From contig DAOUAJ010000333.1 in the NCBI GenBank assembly GCA_034433615.1, positions 1-8,249 of the forward strand: a DNA stretch of 8,249 nt, written 5' to 3'. The DNA is from DAOUAJ01 sp034433615. GTDB taxonomy: Bacteria; Chloroflexota; Anaerolineae; DUEN01. Position numbers and translations under genes: made by a program. The notes beneath the pieces are model-generated. The model was not told the DNA's origin and did not search any database. It saw nothing but the letters and a program-made list of their open reading frames with translations. This document shows positions 1 to 6,198 of this stretch, one piece after another. Position 1 is the first letter of the stretch; the number at the start of each line of letters is the position of its first letter.

Positions 1-1
1 T

Positions 2-160
2 GTCCTGACTGAGCCTGCGCTGAACTTTGACTACCTACCGCTGGTATGTTGGGCGTCGGCCAGTCTGCTTGAATCAAGACAGGGAGAAAGACGCCACAGG
101 AAAATGCTCTGGCTATCTTTGGCTAGTCTTTGCCAGCTGGCATGGAAAGATCGGGGGTGA
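2..160 (+). CDS. Possible 3' end of an upstream gene (unidentified)
   Basis: This frame is open from the window edge to a TGA at 158-160, giving 52 residues with no start visible. The translation has two hydrophobic patches, one around residues 11-20 and one around 35-46, separated by a basic stretch rich in Arg and His. That would suit the C-terminus of a polytopic membrane protein. The frame ends just before the -35 candidate of the next transcription unit, which is where a gene end would be expected. However, an open run of about 50 codons is not rare by chance, I recognise no family, and a minus-strand frame is also open over part of the region. The alternative is that 1-160 is entirely non-coding. 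Confidence 0.2.
   Translation, partial: VLTEPALNFDYLPLVCWASASLLESRQGERRHRKMLWLSLASLCQLAWKDRG
131..142. promoter_or_regulatory. 12-bp perfect palindrome, candidate operator
   Basis: The sequence TGCCAGCTGGCA is a perfect palindrome ending 18 bp before the -35 candidate at 161. Its centre would be near -58 relative to the inferred transcription start, a usual place for an activator. TCTTT at 127-131 and AAAGA at 146-150 flank it asymmetrically. It lies inside the doubtful open frame 2-160. The regulatory role is inferred from position and symmetry only. Confidence 0.3.
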
Positions 161-188
161 TTAAGACGCTCAAAGAGTATTATATAAT
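161..188 (+). promoter_or_regulatory. Sigma70-type promoter of the sensor/regulator operon
   Basis: TTAAGA at 161-166 matches the -35 consensus at 4 of 6 positions. It is followed by a 16-bp spacer and a perfect TATAAT at 183-188. Transcription would begin near 195, leaving an untranslated leader of about 45 nt. A second tandem candidate is TTGATC (201-206), an 18-bp spacer and TATAAA (225-230). It would start transcription almost at the start codon, giving a nearly leaderless message. The first is better placed for a conventional leader. Confidence 0.6.
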
Positions 189-238
189 TACCTGTAGAAG
201 TTGATCTCGCATGATTTGAGTGGATATAAAGAGCAGAC

Positions 239-1168
239 GTGTTGAATGCGTTTCAGACAACGGCGATTTTCATCCTGCTATTTCTTTCTGCCTGTGGGCG
301 TCCCTCCTACCCCAGCGTCAACCTGGCTGAGCCAGGTGTTCCCCAGTCCCCGGATAACGTAGGCGGAACCCGCAAACTTCCCCTGCGCGTTGCTGTCGCC
401 GCGGTCATCTCCCCTCAGGCCACCCTTGACGCTTATGCCCCACTGCTCGACTACCTGGCTTCCAAACTGGATCGGCCCGTCCAATTGATCCAGCGCGGCA
501 CCTATGCGGAAATCAACCAGCTTATCCATTCTGGAGGCGCAGACCTTGCTTTTGTCTGCGGTGGGGCGTATGTGGAAGGCCAACGGGAGTTCGGTATGGA
601 ACTGATCGCAGCGCCCGAGGTGCGCGGCGAGACCACATATTACTCATACATTATCGTCCCGCGTGACAGCCCGGCGCAATCTCTCTCAGACTTGCGAGGT
701 CTCACCTTTGGGTTCACCGATCCGCTCTCCAATTCCGGGTATCTGGCTCCCATCTGGTTGTTGCGCGAAATCGGAGAAACCCCCGAGCGCTTCTTCAGCC
801 ATACAACCTTCACCTACAGCCACGACAACTCGATCCGCGCGGTCGCTGACCACCTGGTGGACGGTGCGGCAGTAGATAGCCTGGTCTACGATTACACCAT
901 CGCCCGTGACCCGACCTTCAGCCGTCAGACCCGGGTGGTCGCAAAGGCCGGGCCTTTCGGTATCCCACCGGTTGTCGTGCACCCCAACCTTGATCTTGAG
1001 CTCAAGGAGCAATTGCGTTCTGTGCTCCTCGATATGGCCGAAGATCCTGCCGGGCGTGCGGCGCTCGATGTTTTGCTCATCGATCGCTTTGTAGTCGTTG
1101 ATGACTCTGCTTATGATTCCATCCGGGAAATGGCCAGGATCCTGCGAGGATGGAATGACAATCCTTGA
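239..1168 (+). CDS. PhnD-like substrate-binding lipoprotein, probable sensor partner
   Basis: This 309-residue lipoprotein has a hydrophobic leader and a lipobox LSAC, with Cys19 as the lipidation site. A Pro/Ser/Gly-rich linker (about 20-46) leads to a periplasmic-binding domain of the PhnD-like family (Pfam Phosphonate-bd). Family signatures are ADLAFVCGGAYV (101-112), FTDPLSNSGYLAP (159-171) and DGAAVDSLVYDY (208-219). Apart from Cys19, the only cysteine is Cys107, inside the first signature. No ABC permease or ATPase is present. The gene instead overlaps a histidine kinase, so a sensing role like AioX, or like the PhnD-like domain of TtrS, is more likely than transport. The start is GTG at 239: an in-frame TAA at 227-229 excludes anything longer, and a weak purine tract (228-233) precedes it. 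TTG at 242 is also possible. The ligand is unknown. Confidence 0.9.
   Translation: MLNAFQTTAIFILLFLSACGRPSYPSVNLAEPGVPQSPDNVGGTRKLPLRVAVAAVISPQATLDAYAPLLDYLASKLDRPVQLIQRGTYAEINQLIHSGGADLAFVCGGAYVEGQREFGMELIAAPEVRGETTYYSYIIVPRDSPAQSLSDLRGLTFGFTDPLSNSGYLAPIWLLREIGETPERFFSHTTFTYSHDNSIRAVADHLVDGAAVDSLVYDYTIARDPTFSRQTRVVAKAGPFGIPPVVVHPNLDLELKEQLRSVLLDMAEDPAGRAALDVLLIDRFVVVDDSAYDSIREMARILRGWNDNP
1146..1150 (+). promoter_or_regulatory. Ribosome binding site that sets the kinase start
   Basis: GAGGA lies 4 nt before ATG 1155, inside the 3' end of the lipoprotein gene. It favours this start over the longer in-frame ATG at 1098. The 1098 start would overlap the upstream gene by 71 nt and add 19 residues with no membrane or domain character. 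Confidence 0.6.
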
Positions 1169-3161
1169 GCACCCTCTTATGTCACTTGCCTCCCATTTCG
1201 CGCCCCTCGCTCTTCACCGCCTCACCAGTGTGAGCATCCGCACCAAAATCCTCGGCATGGTGATCGGAGTGGTTTTGCTGTTGGGACTGGGCGTCACGCT
1301 TCTGGTGCGATCAAGGCTGCAATCCGAACTCGGCATTAGCCTGGAAGCGCGTGGCATTGCCATCGCCAGAGATCTCTCCGCCCGTTCTGCTGACCTGATC
1401 CTCACCGAAAATACTTTTGCCCTTTACCAGTTGATCCGGGATACGCTGGAAAACAATTCAGATGTGCGCTATGCCTTTGTGCTCGATCCGACAGGGCATG
1501 TGCTTGTTCATTCCTTCGGACAGGGCGTCCCCCCCGATTTACTCTCTGTTAATTCCGTTTCCAGTGAGCAACCTTATCGGGTGCAGGTGCTGGCCAGCAA
1601 TGAAGGCCTGATCACCGACATCGCCGTTCCCATCCTGGGCGGGCGCGCCGGTGTGGCGCGGGTGGGTCTTTCACAGCGCCGGCTTACGGCTTCCGTTTCG
1701 AAGGCCACGTGGGATCTGGCAGCTGTCACCGGAATCGCATTGACTGTAGGCCTGGGCATGGCTCTCGTATTGACGCGGGTGCTCACTCGCCCGGTACTCG
1801 AGCTGGTCAATGTGGCACGTGCGGTTGGGCAGGGAGATCTGTCAACCAAAGCCACGCGGTACATGGACGACGAGATCGGCGAACTGGCCGCGGCTTTCAA
1901 CAACATGACCAACGACCTGGAGCGCTCGCGCGAAGAGCTGCTGCGGCGGATGCGCGAACTCGGCACCCTGACCACCACCGCTATCGCCATCAGCGCCGGT
2001 CAAAGCCTGCCCGACATCTTACAAACTGCGCTTGAAAAAGTTCTCGAGGTCATGGGCTTGCGCGCCGGATGGATTTTCCTGACCGATGAACAATCGACAG
2101 CTGGCAGGGATCACGTTCAGCTGACTCTCATCGTGCAATCCGGCCTTTCGCCAACCTTCGCTGCGGAGGAAGCCGGGCGCGAACTTGGCCAGTGTGTTTG
2201 TGGGCAGGTCTTGCAAAATGGCCACCCCCTGATTATGCGCGACATCCACAGGGAATGTCCCCGCTTGAGTCCCGCGGTGATTGAGGCAGAGGGCCTGGCT
2301 TGCCACGCCAGCGTACCACTGGTGGCGCGTGATCGAGTGGTTGGGGTAATGAACGTCGCCAGCTCCAATGCCCGCGAGTTCACCCCGGAAGAGATCGGTC
2401 TACTGGCTTCGGTAGGACGGCAGATCGGCGTGGCGGTAGAGAACGCCCGTCTTTGGGATGAAGCCAAAGAGAAAGAAGTCTTGCGGAGCCAGTTCGTGGA
2501 GAAAATTATCGCCGCCCAGGAAGCCGAGCGGAAACGCCTAGCGCGTGAGCTGCATGATGAGGCCTCCCAGACTCTCACCGCGCTATCCTTAGGCCTGCGA
2601 ACATTACAGGAATCTAAGAACTTGACCGCTAATGAGAGCCGGTTGGTCGAAAATCTCAAGTCCCTGACCACTGGCTTGATGTCCGAACTTCATCGCCTGG
2701 CATTACAATTGCGTCCCAGCGCTTTGGATCGGGTGGGTTTGGTGGGAGCCCTTGAACAGTATGTGCGTGAGGTTCGTCACCATTATGGGCTGGACATTCA
2801 ATTCGAGACCGAAAAGATGGATGGCATGTCATTACCTCCAGAGATCGAAATCAGCCTTTACCGGATCGTTCAGGAAGCCTTGACAAACGTCGCCAGACAC
2901 GCTGAGGCCACCCATGCAGCAGTTTTGGTGCAGGTGCGCGATGGGAACGTTGTTGCGACGGTGGAAGACGATGGAAAAGGGTTTGATCCCGGTCGTGCTG
3001 CCCAAAAAGGGCGATTGGGTCTGTTTGGGATGCAAGAACGCGCTGCCATGTTAGGTGGATCGGTGATCGTCGAATCGGCAGAAGGCGCTGGTACCACCAT
3101 ATTTGTCCAGATACCCCTCTCCAAAGACGAGAACCGGCAGATCAATCCTGACAATGGATAA
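1155..3161 (+). CDS. Sensor histidine kinase: Cache-like, HAMP, GAF, HisKA_3 (NarX type)
   Basis: With the ATG at 1155 the protein has 668 residues. TM1 (about 32-51) and TM2 (187-207) bracket an extracytoplasmic Cache-like sensor of about 135 residues. HAMP (208-262, with DEIGELAAAFNNM) and a short coiled coil follow. A GAF domain spans about 285-432 and contains Cys347, Cys349, Cys368 and Cys383. The HisKA_3 dimerisation domain (about 450-525) has phospho-acceptor His467 in ELHDEASQ; its D-x3-Q supports phosphatase activity as in NarX-type kinases. The HATPase_c domain (about 562-656) has Asn578 in its N box, DDGKGF at 605-610 and a glycine-rich GRLGLFGM at 619-626. The gene overlaps the lipoprotein gene by 14 nt and the regulator gene by 8 nt, so the three are probably translated together. 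It likely reads the lipoprotein's ligand state and phosphorylates the next gene product. Confidence 0.93.
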   Translation: MTILEHPLMSLASHFAPLALHRLTSVSIRTKILGMVIGVVLLLGLGVTLLVRSRLQSELGISLEARGIAIARDLSARSADLILTENTFALYQLIRDTLENNSDVRYAFVLDPTGHVLVHSFGQGVPPDLLSVNSVSSEQPYRVQVLASNEGLITDIAVPILGGRAGVARVGLSQRRLTASVSKATWDLAAVTGIALTVGLGMALVLTRVLTRPVLELVNVARAVGQGDLSTKATRYMDDEIGELAAAFNNMTNDLERSREELLRRMRELGTLTTTAIAISAGQSLPDILQTALEKVLEVMGLRAGWIFLTDEQSTAGRDHVQLTLIVQSGLSPTFAAEEAGRELGQCVCGQVLQNGHPLIMRDIHRECPRLSPAVIEAEGLACHASVPLVARDRVVGVMNVASSNAREFTPEEIGLLASVGRQIGVAVENARLWDEAKEKEVLRSQFVEKIIAAQEAERKRLARELHDEASQTLTALSLGLRTLQESKNLTANESRLVENLKSLTTGLMSELHRLALQLRPSALDRVGLVGALEQYVREVRHHYGLDIQFETEKMDGMSLPPEIEISLYRIVQEALTNVARHAEATHAAVLVQVRDGNVVATVEDDGKGFDPGRAAQKGRLGLFGMQERAAMLGGSVIVESAEGAGTTIFVQIPLSKDENRQINPDNG

Positions 3162-3816
3162 GATTCGAGTATTACTGGCCGATGATCACGCCGTCTTACG
3201 GTCTGGCCTGAAAATGCTGCTCGAAAGCCAGCCAGATATCATCGTCGTCGGCGAGGCTGGCGATGGCAAGACAGCCCTGAGTATGGCTACAGCTCTTCTT
3301 CCCGACGTACTCCTGCTGGATGTGGGTATGCCCGGCATGGATGGGCTGGATGTATTACAGGCTATTCGCGTGGATACTCCTCAATGCCGCGTTCTCTTGC
3401 TGACAATGCACGAAGAAGAAGCCATTCTGCGCGCTGCCCTGCGCGCCGGCGCCTCTGGCTACGTGCTCAAAAGAGCTGCTGAAGCCGAGCTGCTCACTGC
3501 CATTCGAGCCGTGGCGCGCGGTGAAGCTTATGTTGACCCGGTGCTGACCCGGACGATGATCGAAGGCTATCTCGAAAGCACCGAGGCCGCGGAAACTCGT
3601 GAGCAGATAGATGGCCTGACAGCCCGGGAAGTCGAAGTGCTGAAGCTGATCGCCGAAGGATATACCAACAAAGAAGTAGCGGAAAAATTAGTCGTCAGCG
3701 TCAAGACAGTCGAAACGCATAAAGCCCATATCGCCGGGAAATTGGGGGTAAAGAGCCGGGTGGAATGGCTGCGCTACGCACGGGAGAAGGGGTTGCTCGA
3801 AATCAGCGATTCTTGA
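3154..3816 (+). CDS. NarL/LuxR-family response regulator
   Basis: The protein has 220 residues. A receiver domain (about 3-120) has the acidic pair Asp10-Asp11, phospho-acceptor Asp56 in LLLDVGMPGMDG, Thr84 and Lys106. A LuxR-type helix-turn-helix (about 152-210) begins LTAREVEVLKLIAEGYTNKE. This is the usual partner of a HisKA_3 kinase. The start is ATG 3154, which overlaps the kinase stop (3159-3161). No clear Shine-Dalgarno sequence precedes it, so translation is probably coupled to the kinase. An in-frame ATG at 3103 would add 17 residues unlike any receiver domain and is rejected. A strong terminator follows. Its likely target is the molybdoenzyme operon starting at 3980; this is inferred from adjacency. 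Confidence 0.95.
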   Translation: MDKIRVLLADDHAVLRSGLKMLLESQPDIIVVGEAGDGKTALSMATALLPDVLLLDVGMPGMDGLDVLQAIRVDTPQCRVLLLTMHEEEAILRAALRAGASGYVLKRAAEAELLTAIRAVARGEAYVDPVLTRTMIEGYLESTEAAETREQIDGLTAREVEVLKLIAEGYTNKEVAEKLVVSVKTVETHKAHIAGKLGVKSRVEWLRYAREKGLLEISDS

Positions 3817-3827
3817 AATTTTATGAC

Positions 3828-3851
3828 AATCAGGGAATCCCCTGATTTTTT
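3828..3851 (+). terminator. Rho-independent terminator after the regulator gene
   Basis: AATCAGGG (3828-3835) pairs perfectly with CCCTGATT (3840-3847) around a 4-nt loop. An unbroken T run at 3846-3851 overlaps the stem by two bases. It begins 11 nt after the regulator stop. There is no matching T run for the minus strand, so it acts only on the + strand. It separates the sensor/regulator unit from the enzyme operon. Confidence 0.85.
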
Positions 3852-3925
3852 CCCATAAAAAAATCCACAACTTTCCTGATACTCTCCGTCATTTGTCTTC
3901 ACTAAAATGATGGATATGTGCAGCT

Positions 3926-3948
3926 TGATATTTGGAATTCAGATATCA
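3926..3948. promoter_or_regulatory. Imperfect 23-bp dyad, candidate response-regulator operator
   Basis: TGATAT (3926-3931) and ATATCA (3943-3948) are perfect inverted arms. The interior (TTGGAATTCAG) adds three more matched pairs around a centre at 3937. Including one outer pair, 10 of 13 pairs match over 3924-3950. Size and symmetry suit a dimeric LuxR-type regulator. It sits about 30 nt before the start codon, so it could instead overlap the promoter as a repressor site or fold in the leader RNA. Confidence 0.4.
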
Positions 3949-3970
3949 CGCCATATCCAATCACTCACGC

Positions 3971-3974
3971 GGAG
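3971..3974 (+). promoter_or_regulatory. Ribosome binding site of the iron-sulfur subunit gene
   Basis: GGAG lies 5 nt before ATG 3980. It fixes that start in preference to the in-frame TTG at 3932. The TTG start would add 16 residues encoded by the dyad region. Confidence 0.7.
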
Positions 3975-3979
3975 CACCC

Positions 3980-4618
3980 ATGACAAAAAAACGCTACGGC
4001 ATGGCTATTGATCTGCGCCGGTGCGTCGGTTGTGAAGCCTGCACCATCGCCTGCAAGCAGGAAAACCATACCCCGCCAGGGGTCGCCTATGCCAAGGTTA
4101 TCAAAGAGGAGGTCGGTGAGTATCCCCATGTCCGCCGCAGGTTTCTTCCTGTGTTGTGTAACCACTGCGAAAACCCGCCTTGCGTGGATGTCTGTCCTGT
4201 AGGCGCGACCTGGAAGCGCGCAGAAGATGGCATCGTCGTAGTGGATTATGACCTTTGCATTGGCTGCCGTTACTGCATCGCCGCCTGTCCTTATGGGGCG
4301 CGCTATTTCGACTTTGGCGACAGCTACCACGAGCCGATGGACGAATTCGAGCGCCAGCCCTCTCCCGAGTACGGAGAGTACCGCATCCGCAACCCTAATA
4401 CCAGTCCAATCGGCAATGTGCGCAAGTGCACCTTCTGCCTGCATCGGCTGGCGCGCGGCGAGCAACCCGCCTGCGTGCAGACCTGTATGCCCCACGCCCG
4501 CATTTTCGGCGACCTGAACGATCCCGACTCCGAAATCTCCCGTCTCGTCGCCGAGCGGCGCGGCTTCCGATTGAAAGAAGAACTGGGTACCGAGCCGAAT
4601 GTTTTCTACCTGGAGTAG
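3980..4618 (+). CDS. Four-cluster ferredoxin-type electron-transfer subunit (DmsB/PsrB/TtrB family)
   Basis: The 212-residue protein carries 16 cysteines in four groups: Cys15/18/21/25, Cys60/63/68/72, Cys93/96/99/103 and Cys150/153/165/169. This is the standard ligand set for four [4Fe-4S] clusters in the DmsB/NrfC/PsrB/TtrB family. There is no signal peptide, as is normal for subunits that are co-exported with a Tat-bearing catalytic partner. About 46 residues (104-149) separate the third and fourth groups. The C-terminal ARIFGDLNDPDSE motif is typical of the family. It should carry electrons between the membrane quinone-site subunit (next gene, 3 nt away) and the molybdenum subunit encoded after that. 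The family assignment is secure. Which substrate system it serves is not decided by this subunit. Confidence 0.95.
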   Translation: MTKKRYGMAIDLRRCVGCEACTIACKQENHTPPGVAYAKVIKEEVGEYPHVRRRFLPVLCNHCENPPCVDVCPVGATWKRAEDGIVVVDYDLCIGCRYCIAACPYGARYFDFGDSYHEPMDEFERQPSPEYGEYRIRNPNTSPIGNVRKCTFCLHRLARGEQPACVQTCMPHARIFGDLNDPDSEISRLVAERRGFRLKEELGTEPNVFYLE

Positions 4619-4621
4619 TGT

Positions 4622-6181
4622 ATGCGAAATAAAACCCTGTCCCTCGCCTACTGGACGCTCCTCGGCGTGGTCGCTGTCGTCGGGATGGCGGCCCTCTACG
4701 TCCGGATTACGCAAGGCCTCAAAGTTACCAACCTGACCAGCCTGGTGCCTTGGGGTTTGTGGGTGGCTTTCTACATATACTTCATTGGCTTGAGCGCGGG
4801 GTCGTTCCTGATTTCGACGATGATTTACGTCTTCGGCCTTAAACGCTTCGAACCGATCGGCCGCATAGCGTTGTTCGCGGCCTTCATCGCGCTGAGCACC
4901 GGGCTGATTTTCATCTGGATCGACCTGGGCCACATGGAGCGCTTCTGGACGGTTTTTGTCAATCGCAGCGCCACTTCTGTTCTTGAATGGGAGATTCATT
5001 TCTACAACCTATACCTTGTCATCATGCTGGCTGAACTGTGGTTGCTCATGCGACGTGACCTGATCCGCAAGGGTCAGGAGCCAGGGCTGGTTGGTATGTT
5101 GTGCCGCCTGCTTGCCCTGGGCAGCAACGACCTGTCGGATGAATCTGCAATCCAAGATATGCGGATGGTGAAAGTGCTCGGTACTCTGGGTGTACCGGTC
5201 GCCATCGGCGTTCATGGCGGCACGGGCGCCATCTTCGCCGTGGTGAAAGCCCGCCCGTACTGGTACACCGGCCTGTTCCCGCTAATCTTCATCGTCTCGG
5301 CTCTGGCCTCCGGCGGAGCGCTGCTCACCTTCATCTATGCCTTCTTTGGCCACAAAGATGAAGGACATGCTGCCAGAGTCATTGCGCTGGGCAAAATGGT
5401 AGCTGGTTTCCTGGCTCTCGACCTGATCTTCCTGGCCAGTGAGCTGCTCGTGGGGTTATATGGTGGTGTGCCCGATCACGTGGCCGTCTATCGCGCCATC
5501 CTTTTCGGTCCGTTCTGGTACGTGTTCTGGCTGGGGCAATTAGGTTTGGGTGCGTTCGTCCCCTTAGTTCTTGTGTTTAACAAGCGCACCAGCAATTCAC
5601 TCGGCTGGGTGGGGGTGGCAGCAGGATTGATCGTGACCGGCATCGTCGCCGTTCGACTGAATATCGTCATCCCGCCCTTCACCGTGCCGCTCATGCCGGG
5701 CCTGGACATGGCTTACCCTTTGGGACGCTTCTCGACCTTTGACTTCACTGGCTTCGCCAGGGTATTGTTCGTGCTGGCGATCATCCTGTTTATCCTCGCC
5801 GCGGGGTTGATCACAGCCCGCCTCTCCCAGATGCCGCGCAAGCCCCTGGAACGGATGCTGGCACGTGCGGCCGGCTTTGCGGTCATGCTCGGTTTCCTGA
5901 TGATGGGCCTGCGCTTTCTGGGTGTCGGTGCGCCAGTCACCGCCTCGCTGCTCGGCAGACCCGCCTCTCTGCCTTTCTTCTTCGGCGGCTCGATGCGCGC
6001 CACTGACCCCTCTTTCTATTCTCCATCGGCGATCGAGTGGCTTTCCAGCATGGGTGTGATCGCGCTGGCAGTGATGGCCTTCAGCCTGGGCTGGCTGATC
6101 CTGCCATTGCAAGGCGAGTACGAGGCTCCGAAATCCGCGCCAATTCCCAACCCGCTTGCAAAACCGATCACAGGCGATTAA
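4622..6181 (+). CDS. NrfD/PsrC/TtrC-family polytopic membrane anchor, extended
   Basis: The 519-residue integral membrane protein begins 3 nt after the previous stop, with GGAG (4612-4615) embedded in the end of that gene. Hydrophobic segments lie near residues 8-27, 43-71, 81-102, 125-143, 187-208, 217-241, 256-280, 293-319, 326-348, 379-400, 416-435 and 474-494. The N-terminal motif NLTSLVPWGLWVAFYIYF (37-54), followed by GLSAGSF, is characteristic of the NrfD family. Such proteins bind quinone/quinol and anchor the iron-sulfur and catalytic subunits on the outer face of the membrane. It is clearly longer than typical PsrC or TtrC, which have roughly 8-9 helices in 300-350 residues. The extra length falls in the C-terminal third and in the 144-186 loop. 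No haem-ligand pattern is evident. Confidence 0.92.
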   Translation: MRNKTLSLAYWTLLGVVAVVGMAALYVRITQGLKVTNLTSLVPWGLWVAFYIYFIGLSAGSFLISTMIYVFGLKRFEPIGRIALFAAFIALSTGLIFIWIDLGHMERFWTVFVNRSATSVLEWEIHFYNLYLVIMLAELWLLMRRDLIRKGQEPGLVGMLCRLLALGSNDLSDESAIQDMRMVKVLGTLGVPVAIGVHGGTGAIFAVVKARPYWYTGLFPLIFIVSALASGGALLTFIYAFFGHKDEGHAARVIALGKMVAGFLALDLIFLASELLVGLYGGVPDHVAVYRAILFGPFWYVFWLGQLGLGAFVPLVLVFNKRTSNSLGWVGVAAGLIVTGIVAVRLNIVIPPFTVPLMPGLDMAYPLGRFSTFDFTGFARVLFVLAIILFILAAGLITARLSQMPRKPLERMLARAAGFAVMLGFLMMGLRFLGVGAPVTASLLGRPASLPFFFGGSMRATDPSFYSPSAIEWLSSMGVIALAVMAFSLGWLILPLQGEYEAPKSAPIPNPLAKPITGD

Positions 6182-6185
6182 CCGT

Positions 6186-6193
6186 AAGAGGAG
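6186..6193 (+). promoter_or_regulatory. Strong ribosome binding site of the catalytic subunit gene
   Basis: AAGAGGAG ends 5 nt before ATG 6199, in the 17-nt gap after the anchor gene. It is the best Shine-Dalgarno sequence in the window. It places the start immediately before a Tat signal peptide, which confirms the frame. Confidence 0.8.
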
Positions 6194-6198
6194 AAGAG

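Larger units (their letters stand above)
3852..3979 (+). promoter_or_regulatory. Control region and presumed promoter of the molybdoenzyme operon
   Basis: This 128-nt AT-rich, non-coding stretch lies between a strong terminator and the first enzyme gene, so it must contain that operon's promoter if the terminator works. TAAAAT at 3903-3908 matches the -10 consensus at 5 of 6 positions but has no convincing -35 at 16-18 bp. A weak core promoter of this kind would suit dependence on an activator. GATAT recurs at 3913, 3927 and 3942, with the inverse ATATC at 3953-3957. The exact transcription start cannot be placed. Confidence 0.45.

Noticed and set aside
120..133. Sigma54-like promoter (TGGC ... 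TTGC).
   Set aside because: Only 9 nt separate the GG and GC elements instead of the required 10, and the sigma70-type promoter just downstream is a better explanation.
1098..1154. Longer N-terminus of the kinase from ATG 1098.
   Set aside because: The extra 19 residues are hydrophilic and featureless, the overlap would be 71 nt, and ATG 1155 has a ribosome binding site.
239..1168. Phosphonate/phosphite ABC transporter operon.
   Set aside because: No permease or ATPase gene adjoins it. The next gene is an overlapping kinase.
3925..3949. FNR/CRP-type site in the enzyme control region.
   Set aside because: TTGAT at 3925-3929 has no ATCAA at the required 4-nt spacing. The symmetry centre at 3937 gives a different motif.
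3965..4999. Long minus-strand open frame (344 codons) opposite the iron-sulfur and anchor genes.
   Set aside because: It is a shadow of the GC-rich + strand genes. Its translation has no recognisable domain and it opposes two certain family members.
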